A stretch of 21,372 bases of DNA from Chitinophagaceae bacterium (GTDB lineage: Bacteria; Bacteroidota; Bacteroidia; Chitinophagales; Chitinophagaceae): the NCBI GenBank assembly GCA_025455245.1, contig JALOMX010000033.1, forward strand, positions 1 to 21,372, given 5' to 3'. This document shows, in pieces, positions 14,832 to 21,372 of the stretch. Both the position numbers and the translations under genes were made by a program. The notes beneath the pieces are model-generated. The model made no database searches. It saw only the letters and a list, made by a program, of their open reading frames with translations, and had not been told where the DNA came from. The first letter of the stretch is position 1. Each line of letters opens with the position of its first letter.

Positions 14832-15791
14832 TTAGTTTAAGTGCAATTGCCTTTCCAGCTTTACCGCCTGCGGAAATAAAATATTGTTTTCCAAATGTAC
14901 GTGTACATGCAGGTCATTTTCAAACTGCTGCAACATCCGGTAAAATACACGCCAGGTATTACAGGCTGTTTCGGGAAAAGTATAATCCGTGCTCAACAAT
15001 CGAATCCTTTCCAATAAGGTTCCTACAACCTCATGCTCCATTTCCATCATATTAATTGGATTCTGTACGGTCCCAAAATGAGCCTGCTGCTGAATCCCAC
15101 CATCCTGATTTGAACAAATAGCCTTAATGTATGGAAACAAAACCCTTTCTTCTTTCATCATATGAGCCCGCATCTCACTATCTACCTCATGAAGTGTGGT
15201 TTCAATTTCCTGAAGTTCCGGATGATCGGCCCCGTGTGCAGATCTTACTTTTTGTGCGTACTCAAGCAGTTGCGGCAGCGTTTTGCCAACATAACGGTGA
15301 TGGGTTTGCACAATATAATCAGCCAGAAAATCAGGCGCCCATTCATGATAAGGCAAAGACAGTTCTTTATTCAAGTCAGGAATTTTCATCAGTTCCTGCT
15401 CAACCGATGCGGGGTCAATATTCTTTTCCTTACAGGCCTGCGCCACTGTTTTTTTACCCCCGCAGCAAAAATCAATTCCATACTTCTTAAAGACCTCGGC
15501 CCTCCGAAAATCGGCTGCCACCAGGCTGCCCACTGTTTCATCATCCCTTTGAACCTCCTTTTTGGTAATGGAAACCCTCCACCACTCAGGCCCTTCCTCA
15601 AGGTATTGCCAGGTAAAAACATTACCACGCTCCCCCAACATCTGGTAATACAAAGGCCTGGGGTCATGGTCGTTCAAAATAACTAAGGACTCCCCCTCTG
15701 GCAGCGCATCAAAGCGCTCGAAAATGGTGGGATGTCTTAATCCGGGTTCAAGCAAGGTTACATTCAGCATCTCGGTTGTATGATTTTCCAT
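14832..15791 (-). CDS. ric: RIC/ScdA/YtfE di-iron repair protein with N-terminal DUF2249 domain
   Basis: RIC proteins protect and repair Fe-S clusters after nitrosative or oxidative damage using a hemerythrin-type di-iron site. The 319 residues hold three parts. First is a DUF2249 domain (about 10-77; FERFDALPEGESLVILNDHD ... WQYLEEGPEWWRVSI). Second is the ScdA_N signature (about 88-130; FKKYGIDFCCGGKKTVAQAC). Third is a hemerythrin-like bundle with likely ligands in QTHHRYV, MRAHMMKEERVLFP, MEMEHEVVG and VHVHLENNILFP. The DUF2249 fusion is an extra module compared with E. coli YtfE. It is first in a tight three-gene minus-strand operon. The start lies about 15 nt from a predicted transcription start, with an inverted repeat just upstream. 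Confidence 0.93.
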   Translation of the reverse strand: MENHTTEMLNVTLLEPGLRHPTIFERFDALPEGESLVILNDHDPRPLYYQMLGERGNVFTWQYLEEGPEWWRVSITKKEVQRDDETVGSLVAADFRRAEVFKKYGIDFCCGGKKTVAQACKEKNIDPASVEQELMKIPDLNKELSLPYHEWAPDFLADYIVQTHHRYVGKTLPQLLEYAQKVRSAHGADHPELQEIETTLHEVDSEMRAHMMKEERVLFPYIKAICSNQDGGIQQQAHFGTVQNPINMMEMEHEVVGTLLERIRLLSTDYTFPETACNTWRVFYRMLQQFENDLHVHVHLENNILFPQAVKLERQLHLN

Positions 15792-15810
15792 GTGTCATTG
15801 ATTTATGAGA

Positions 15811-15818
15811 CAAAGATA
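15811..15818 (-). promoter_or_regulatory. -7 promoter element of the ric operon
   Basis: On the minus strand this reads TATCTTTG, an exact match to the Bacteroidota -7 consensus TAnnTTTG. It is placed so that transcription would begin about 15 nt before the ric ATG. The -33 TTTG is not conserved; at the correct spacing the DNA is part of the inverted repeat at 15832-15857. Confidence 0.6.
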
Positions 15819-15831
15819 GCTATTATTTTTA

Positions 15832-15857
15832 AATAAAAGTATTTATTTACTTTTATT
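15832..15857. promoter_or_regulatory. Inverted repeat AATAAAAGTA-N6-TACTTTTATT, probable Rrf2 operator
   Basis: This is a perfect 10-bp dyad with a 6-nt spacer, immediately upstream of the ric operon promoter; its proximal half occupies the -33 position. A dyad of this length and AT content in front of a ric/hemerythrin/rrf2 operon fits an operator for the Rrf2-family protein encoded at the end of the operon. Binding is inferred, not shown. Confidence 0.55.
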
Positions 15858-15883
15858 ATACAGGGCCAATCCGTTTAAATACC

Positions 15884-15934
15884 AATAAAAAAAATCCTGT
15901 TGAAATCCGTATTTAATACCGATTTCAACAGGAT
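15884..15934 (-). terminator. Intrinsic terminator after the prolyl oligopeptidase gene
   Basis: A perfect 14-bp stem pairs ATCCTGTTGAAATC (15894-15907) with GATTTCAACAGGAT (15921-15934), extended inside by a C/C mismatch and GTAT/ATAC around a 3-nt loop. On the minus strand the stem is followed by a run of eight T (15894-15887). It lies 24 nt beyond the oligopeptidase stop, in the correct orientation to end the prfC-oligopeptidase transcript. Confidence 0.88.
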
Positions 15935-15957
15935 AATGATATTAATAATGCTAAAAA

Positions 15958-18103
15958 CTACTTTGCTTCAAGTGCCAGCAGAAATGCCCATTCAATGGCC
16001 ACATCTTTCAGGTATTCAAACCTGCCGCTTGCACCACCATGCCCTTGAGACATTTGCGTTTTCAAAAGCAGGAGGTTGTTATCAGTTTTGGTAGCCCTTA
16101 GTTTAGCCACCCATTTTGCGGGTTCCCAATACTGTACCTGACTGTCATGCAATCCGGTCGTAACAAGCATATTCGGATATGCTTGTGCCTTTACATTATC
16201 GTAAGGTGAATAGGATTTCATGTAATCATAATATTCTTTGTTTTTAGGATTACCCCATTCGTCAAATTCATTGGTAGTAAGTGGAATGCTTTCATCAAGC
16301 ATGGTATTGATAACATCCACAAAAGGAACCTGTGCAATAACACCATGCCACAAATCAGGACGCATATTTACAACAGCTCCCATTAAAAGGCCACCGGCGC
16401 TGCCACCCTGTGCATACAATTTACCGGGAGCGGCATACTTTTCATTGATTAAAAATTCTCCGCATGCAATAAAATCGGTGAATGAGTTTTTCTTTTTAAG
16501 CAACCTTCCATCTTCGTACCATTTTCTGCCCATCTCCTGTCCACCCCTGATGTGTGCAATAGCATACGCAAATCCACGATCAAGCAGGCTTATGACTGTA
16601 CCATCAAATGCGGCATCCATGCTACTGCCATAACTGCCATAGGCATATTGCAATACAGGCGATGTTCCGTCTTTCTTAAATCCTTTTGTAAACAATGCTG
16701 ATAGGAATTCGCGTACCATCGGTTGCTTTGGCCCAAAGCCTTTCTGTAACATAGTTTTCAGGCTTGTATCCTCCGAGCACCTCCTGTTGTTTCAATAATT
16801 TTTTTTCTTTGGTATCCATTCCATAATCATAAGTTGAATATGGTGTGGTAAGGCTTGTATACATAAACCTGAAGACCTTGCTGTTAAAGTCGGGCGTATT
16901 ACCCGGATAAGCGGTATAAGCCGGTTCACCGAAATCAATATAATGCGATTGTTTCACGCTATGGTCGGTTATCCGCAATTGTAAAAGACCATCCTTCCGC
17001 TCAACCAATACCATATGTTCTGCAAAAACATCAACGCCTTCAAGCAATACATCATCCCTGTGAGGAACTAAATCCTTCCATTGATCCATCGCGGTGTTCT
17101 CTTCAGGACATTCCATCAGCCGGAAATTAACGGCATCCTTGTTGGTGCGGACAACAAACTTTTTCCCTGTATGGGAAACGCTGTATAGAACATCAGGAAT
17201 TCTTTTCTGAAAAGGTTTAAAGGTTGCCGTGGGTTCATCGGCTTTTATCATCAGCCATTCGCTGCTTAAGGTTGCCTGTGATACAATAAAAATATATTTA
17301 TCAGACTTGCTTTTTGTAACTCCTATATAATTGCTTGGATCCTTTTCGGTATATACAAGCACATCCTTATCCGATCCTGATCCAACTTCATGCCTGTAGA
17401 TCTTTTCAGACAACAGGGTCTTCAGATTTTTTGTAGTGTAAAAAAAAGTTTTGTTGTCTGAAGCCCAAACAGCTTGTCCTTCCGTATTGGGAATGGATTC
17501 GGAAAATAATTCGCCGGTTTGCAGATTCTTTATATAGATAGTGTATTGACGACGGCTAACTGTATCAACACTATAAGCCATCAGATTCTGATCGTCGGAA
17601 ATGCTTACCCCACCAATGGAATAATAATCAAATCCCTTTGCCATTTCATCCACATCAAGTAACACTTCCTCCGGGGCATCCAAACTACCTTTTTTCCTGC
17701 AATATTTATAATATTCCTTACCCTCTTCGGTGCGGCTGTAGTAATAATAACCCTTATTGAATACGGGTACCGATTCATCTTTTTCTTTTATGCGTGCACG
17801 CATTTCTTTAAACAACTCTTCCTGCAACTTTTTAGTACCCGACATCATGATGTCGAGATAGGCATTCTCTGCATTCAGGTATGCAATTACTGCCGAATCT
17901 TTACGTTCATCATCGCGCAACCAGAAATAAGGATCACGCAAAGTATCTCCATGCAGGGTTATCACATGCTCTTCCATTTTTGCAACAGGAGGTTGTACAC
18001 CCTCGGGAAATTTATCGATCTTCATATTGTTGATTTCATTTTTGCATGCCCCTAAAATCAGCATTGCAAACAGACCAAGAATACATGAATTAAGATTAGG
18101 CAT
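15958..18103 (-). pseudogene. Protease II / prolyl oligopeptidase (S9A) lipoprotein gene with a frameshift
   Basis: S9A serine peptidases cleave short peptides after basic or proline residues. The N-terminal frame (18103-16676) starts with a lipoprotein signal (LNSCILGLFAMLILGAC, Cys 20) and covers the propeller region (DPYFWLRDDERKD, YYYYSRTEEGKEY), ending [12 protein letters not shown]. The C-terminal frame then gives [19 protein letters not shown] and the hydrolase domain with Ser in GGSAGG, Asp in GLHDSQV and His in QGHGG. The frames join exactly if one A is removed from the AAAA run at 16684-16687, giving ISIVYKGFKKDG and a protein of about 710 residues, normal for the family. ATG 16752 of the downstream frame is not a real start. 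It may be a genuine mutation or a sequencing error; the rest is intact. It lies 11 nt downstream of prfC. Confidence 0.9.
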
Positions 18104-18114
18104 AATATAATTTT

Positions 18115-19701
18115 TTATTTGTGTACTTCGCTGCTAAAGTGAAATTCTATGTCCGGATTATTGGTGCGTTCCGTATTAAGAAACCATTCGCTTTGTGCAA
18201 GATAAACCAAATGACCATCCTTGTCTTCTGCTATATTCTGCATTTTAAACCGGGTAAAATCATCCAGTTTTTTCTTATCCTCACTGGTAATCCAGCAGGC
18301 TTTATAAAAGGGCAGCGTATTAAACTGAACCGATGCCCCATATTCATGCAAAAGGCGGTATTGTATAACCTCAAACTGAAGTTCTCCCACACAACCGATG
18401 ATTTTCTTATTGCCGCCAAATTGCGTAAACAACTGAGCCACCCCTTCATCGGTCAACTGCATTAAACCCTTTTCCAGTTGCTTGGTCTTCATAGGGTCTT
18501 TATTCACTACCTCTTTAAAAATCTCCGGACTGAAAGTGGGAATGCCGGAAAAGAAAAAATCTTCGCCTTCGGTTAAGGTATCCCCGATCTTAAAGTTGCC
18601 GGTATCAAATAATCCCACCACATCGCCCGGGAAGGCTTCTTCCAACACTTCCTTACTACGTGCCATGAATGTATAGGGATTACTGAAACGAAAATCCTTA
18701 TCGAGTCTTACATGGTGGTAATATTTATTGCGTTCAAATTTGCCACTGCAAATACGCAGGAACGCGATCCGGTCGCGGTGCTTAGGATCGAGGTTAGCAT
18801 GTATCTTAAAAACAAAACCGCTTAATTTATCCTCGCCCGGTGCAATAGAACGGGTAGTGGTTTGACGCGGTTGCGGATCGGGGGCAATGCGGATAAAGGT
18901 TTCAAGCATTTCGCGCACACCGAAGTTATTGACCGCACTGCCAAAAAATACCGGGGCTGTATTGCCATGGCGATAATCTTCAACGGAGAGTTCACCATAA
19001 ACCCCATCTACCAATTCCACATCATCGCGCAAAGTTGACGCATCATGCTCCCCTACCTTTTTATCAAGCAATTCGTTGGACAAATCAGTAATCTCCACTA
19101 CATCTTCATCGGTTGCTTTGGTGCCGGCCGTGAATAACACAAGGCTTTTGTTATGCAAATCATACACCCCTTTAAAATCCTTTCCACTGTTAATAGGCCA
19201 TGTCATAGGGTGAAGGTGAATTTTCAGCTCCTTCTCTATTTCTTCAAGCAGGTCGTAACGGTTTTTACCATCCCGGTCCATTTTGTTGATAAAAACCATG
19301 ACAGGTGTTTTGCGCATGCTGATCACTTCCATCAGGCGGCGAGTTTGTTCCTCTACCCCATTCACACTATCAACTACAAGAATTACACTATCAACAGCCG
19401 TGAGGGTACGATAAGTATCTTCAGCAAAGTCTTTGTGGCCCGGTGTGTCCAGCAAATTAATAAGGACCCCTTTGTATTCAAAACTCATGACCGAGGTAGC
19501 CACGCTGATTCCTCTCTGGCGCTCTATCTCCATAAAGTCGCTCGTGGCATGTTTCTTTATTTTGTTGCTTTTTACGGCCCCTGCGGTTTGAATGGCTCCG
19601 CCAAACAACAATAATTTTTCAGTAAGGGTTGTTTTACCTGCATCAGGGTGACTGATGATGGCAAATGTTCTTCTGCGGGATATTTCACTTTGGTATTTCA
19701 T
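18115..19701 (-). CDS. prfC: Peptide chain release factor 3
   Basis: RF3 is a translational GTPase that recycles RF1/RF2 from the ribosome after peptide release. The 528-residue protein has G1 [13 protein letters not shown], the switch region [14 protein letters not shown]3 [17 protein letters not shown]4 NKMD and [13 protein letters not shown]. Beta-barrel domain 2 follows, then a C-terminal RF3 domain ([15 protein letters not shown]). These features separate it from EF-G. The length matches E. coli RF3 (529). It is the first gene of a probable pair with the downstream oligopeptidase gene. Its upstream side is closed off from the HMA gene by a terminator, so it must have its own promoter in 19702-19756, where TTTATTTG (minus strand) is only a near match to the -7 consensus. 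Confidence 0.96.
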   Translation of the reverse strand: MKYQSEISRRRTFAIISHPDAGKTTLTEKLLLFGGAIQTAGAVKSNKIKKHATSDFMEIERQRGISVATSVMSFEYKGVLINLLDTPGHKDFAEDTYRTLTAVDSVILVVDSVNGVEEQTRRLMEVISMRKTPVMVFINKMDRDGKNRYDLLEEIEKELKIHLHPMTWPINSGKDFKGVYDLHNKSLVLFTAGTKATDEDVVEITDLSNELLDKKVGEHDASTLRDDVELVDGVYGELSVEDYRHGNTAPVFFGSAVNNFGVREMLETFIRIAPDPQPRQTTTRSIAPGEDKLSGFVFKIHANLDPKHRDRIAFLRICSGKFERNKYYHHVRLDKDFRFSNPYTFMARSKEVLEEAFPGDVVGLFDTGNFKIGDTLTEGEDFFFSGIPTFSPEIFKEVVNKDPMKTKQLEKGLMQLTDEGVAQLFTQFGGNKKIIGCVGELQFEVIQYRLLHEYGASVQFNTLPFYKACWITSEDKKKLDDFTRFKMQNIAEDKDGHLVYLAQSEWFLNTERTNNPDIEFHFSSEVHK

Positions 19702-19752
19702 TTCTTATCCGGTACAAATAAATTCTGACTTGTTTTAAATCTTTTACACAGT

Positions 19753-19798
19753 AAAAAAGTTTTTGGAATCAGTCTTAAATAAGACTGTCCAAAAACTT
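19753..19798 (-). terminator. Intrinsic terminator after the HMA-domain gene
   Basis: An 11-bp stem pairs AAGTTTTTGGA (19757-19767) with TCCAAAAACTT (19788-19798), continued inside by a 2-nt bulge and a 7-bp CAGTCTT/AAGACTG stem with an AAAT loop. The minus strand continues into a run of six T (19758-19753, partly in the stem). It lies just past the HMA gene and upstream of prfC. Confidence 0.82.
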
Positions 19799-19819
19799 CT
19801 TAAATAAAAACCTTAAAAA

Positions 19820-20176
19820 TTAATGCTCCTGTGTCTTTTGCACGTCACGCTTACGTTCGTAAAGGCAACAGGCATGCAATTTTTTGTAAACCTTATCAGG
19901 GGCTTCAAATAATTCGGTATCATGACCAACGGCTGCTATGCTTTTCTGTATCGATTCGTTTGAAACCTTTGCAGGATCATAAGTTACTGAAAACATTTTG
20001 CTTTCCTTATTCCAGGATGCAGCAGATACTCCGTCAAGTTTTGAGGCTTTTTCGATTCTGCTCTTGCACATACCACAGTTACCATAAACTTTGAAAGTAT
20101 CGGTTTTTTCCTGTGCTGAGACAGTTAGCCCCATGGCCATTACTATAATTATGGAAAAAATACTTCTTAACTTCAT
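19820..20176 (-). CDS. Exported heavy-metal-associated (HMA) domain protein
   Basis: This 118-residue protein has a type I signal peptide (MKLRSIFSIIIVMAMGLTVSAQ) and one ferredoxin-like HMA domain with the metal-binding pair C34 and C37 in YGNCGMCKSRIEKA. It continues DGVSAASWNKESKMFSVTYDP in the usual beta-alpha-beta pattern. After the domain a short tail holds HACC (H101, C103, C104), which could add metal ligands. Copper or another soft metal is the usual cargo of periplasmic HMA proteins, but no P-type ATPase or efflux gene is adjacent, so the partner is unknown. It is a single-gene unit: a terminator follows, and 93 nt separate it from the desaturase gene upstream. Confidence 0.88.
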   Translation of the reverse strand: MKLRSIFSIIIVMAMGLTVSAQEKTDTFKVYGNCGMCKSRIEKASKLDGVSAASWNKESKMFSVTYDPAKVSNESIQKSIAAVGHDTELFEAPDKVYKKLHACCLYERKRDVQKTQEH

Positions 20177-20224
20177 CTGATTTATTTTAGCTGCAAATAT
20201 CCAAAAAATATTGGAAGATGAGCT

Positions 20225-20264
20225 TATCTATAGATAGGCGCACGAAATGCCTTTAAAGCCATTT
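20225..20264. other. Two adjacent palindromes between desaturase and HMA genes
   Basis: TATCTATAGATA (20225-20236) is a perfect 12-bp palindrome. AAATGCCTTTAAAGCCATTT (20245-20264) is a 20-bp palindrome with a single C/C mismatch per arm. The second lies 5 nt past the desaturase stop and could be a weak hairpin, but no T-run follows on the minus strand. They may be operators for the HMA gene or chance AT-rich symmetry. Confidence 0.3.
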
Positions 20265-20269
20265 ATTTT

Positions 20270-21370
20270 TTAAGCTGCAGCATTCCCAACAGCTTCATTT
20301 TCAAAAACGGCAGTATCCTTTGAGTTAAAATCAAATTTCCGGGTTCTTTGTTTCATAAGCCTTATAGCATCTTCCTTGCTGCTAAATACACCATCAATGT
20401 TAACGAGGTTTTCGGCAAGCTTATCGTACCGCTTCAGCATAAGCCAGGTGAAAATGTGCAGATAGTGGATCCCTGAAAAAATAAAGGTTCTTTTTTGTTT
20501 CAGTTCCGGTAAATGCTTCCTTAGCATGAGCGGGTACTCGGTATAATGTGCTGCCTGCCTCAAATGGTGAAATGCATGATACCCATCATTCCAGCACTTG
20601 TGGTTGTATGCAGTGTTGATACAGATAACGGAATTAGCCAGCTCGTCGTCAGGATGATCAGGATCCACAAATGCATGTTGGGTCCAATTGCCCAGCATCA
20701 TTACAAACCTTGCAAAGAAAAATGGCACTACAAATACAATCATTGTTGCTTTAAAATTTACAAACAACATGATGATGGCAAACAGGATGAAAAGAGTTTC
20801 ACTCAAAGTAAGTGGAACATAGAATTTCGGCATTTTTCTTTTAACAAAGTATAGATATGTTTCATAAACACCGAAGGCCATAAATTTCAACCAATACTTC
20901 ACAAAATCTTTAAAGCTATCCCGTTGATAAGCCATGGTACTGCTTGTGTCTTCAGGCATGTTTCCAACCACATGATGCATTCCAATATGGTGACTGTAGT
21001 ATCCTTCTCCCAAATGACCAAAGAGCGGACACAAAAACCATAGAATATATTTTTGAATCCATAAGTATGCCGGCTTCCATGTTTTACGATGACAAAGACA
21101 GTGGAGCATTAATCCAAAAGAACCCTTATAATAAAATTGCGAAACATAAAAATAAGGTATAGCTATTGCCCACCATAACCATCCCTGAAAAAGAGGGGTA
21201 AACAACAGAATTGCTACAGGAACCACAAAAATGTGAATGGAAATAAGAAGTTTAAGGAAGGGCAAATCCTTCTTATCCTTAATAAAACGCATTAAAAATA
21301 ATTCAATCTTTGAAAGAGGTTTCTCAATGTAAACCGGATCTGTAATTTGGAATGGCAAACTAATCATCAC
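20270..21370 (-). CDS. Membrane fatty-acid desaturase family protein (may extend beyond window)
   Basis: This protein of about 365 residues is an integral-membrane di-iron oxygenase that likely introduces double bonds into, or hydroxylates, lipid acyl chains. The three histidine boxes of the family are visible: HCLCH (H90, H94), HHIGMHH (H128-x3-H132 H133) and HAFHH near residue 270, separated by hydrophobic segments (LLISIHIFVVPVAILLFTPL; WLWWAIAIPYFYVSQFYY; ATMIVFVVPFFFARFVMML). The C-terminal tail (KRTRKFDFNSKD... GNAAA) is soluble. The earliest ATG is at 21367, one codon after a GTG at 21370, and only 2 bases remain before the window edge, so the real start may be outside. The regioselectivity cannot be told. 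Confidence 0.85.
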   Translation of the reverse strand: MMISLPFQITDPVYIEKPLSKIELFLMRFIKDKKDLPFLKLLISIHIFVVPVAILLFTPLFQGWLWWAIAIPYFYVSQFYYKGSFGLMLHCLCHRKTWKPAYLWIQKYILWFLCPLFGHLGEGYYSHHIGMHHVVGNMPEDTSSTMAYQRDSFKDFVKYWLKFMAFGVYETYLYFVKRKMPKFYVPLTLSETLFILFAIIMLFVNFKATMIVFVVPFFFARFVMMLGNWTQHAFVDPDHPDDELANSVICINTAYNHKCWNDGYHAFHHLRQAAHYTEYPLMLRKHLPELKQKRTFIFSGIHYLHIFTWLMLKRYDKLAENLVNIDGVFSSKEDAIRLMKQRTRKFDFNSKDTAVFENEAVGNAAA

Positions 21371-21372
21371 AA

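Noticed and set aside
16676..16690. Programmed +1 frameshift in the oligopeptidase
   Set aside because: The site (AAA AGG ATT TAA) has no known stimulatory context, and this family is not known to use frameshifting. A mutation or sequencing error is simpler.
15958..16752. Separate alpha/beta-hydrolase gene starting at ATG 16752 (minus)
   Set aside because: Its first 25 or so residues overlap the propeller domain in another frame and match nothing. The hydrolase part is the C-terminal half of the frameshifted oligopeptidase.
1..21372. CRISPR array, tRNA, rRNA, transposase or integrase
   Set aside because: No regularly spaced repeats, no tRNA cloverleaf or conserved rRNA segments, and no recognisable recombinase were found on either strand by eye.

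Overview
The window looks like a chromosomal segment of a Bacteroidota bacterium, probably of the Chitinophagales/Sphingobacteriales type. This rests on three things: AT-rich intergenic DNA with TAnnTTTG-type -7 promoter elements, many short lipoproteins with a Cys-Lys-Lys or Cys-Asn start, and a secreted protein with the GIGTTSPTSTLDINGT-type head common in this phylum. No transposase, integrase, CRISPR array, tRNA or rRNA was seen. No stretch longer than about 300 bases lacks a gene.

Region 1 (1-6696, plus strand). The 3' end of lipA (lipoyl synthase) is followed by a complete hoxEFUYH set for a bidirectional NAD-linked group 3d [NiFe]-hydrogenase. HoxE, HoxF and HoxU form the diaphorase arm (FMN, NADH site, several Fe-S clusters); HoxY and HoxH form the hydrogenase arm (proximal cluster and Ni-Fe site). 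The set is interrupted between hoxU and hoxY by about 1.3 kb of AT-rich DNA holding two unrelated small lipoprotein genes. Between these lies a decayed second copy of the last 33 codons of hoxU (4029-4127), which reads as a recombination scar. A 45-nt near-palindrome (398-442) sits in front of hoxE.

Region 2 (6743-13808). This is a mixed accessory stretch. In order it holds an L,D-transpeptidase lipoprotein (minus), a Crp/Fnr-type regulator and an MFS transporter (plus), and a TSUP-family permease (minus). These are followed by a DUF1330-type small protein, a mono-haem cytochrome c lipoprotein, an AraC-family regulator and a secreted C1q-like protein (all plus).

Region 3 (13869-15860, minus). 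A compact nitric-oxide/iron-sulfur-stress operon runs ric (DUF2249 + RIC di-iron repair protein), a hemerythrin-domain protein, then an Rrf2-family [Fe-S] regulator. Its promoter carries a perfect 10-bp inverted repeat next to a TATCTTTG -7 element, which fits autoregulation by the Rrf2 protein.

Region 4 (15884-21372, minus). prfC (release factor 3) is followed 11 bp later by a protease II/prolyl oligopeptidase lipoprotein gene broken by one frameshift and closed by a strong intrinsic terminator. Upstream of prfC lie a periplasmic HMA-domain protein with its own terminator and a membrane fatty-acid desaturase that runs to the window edge.
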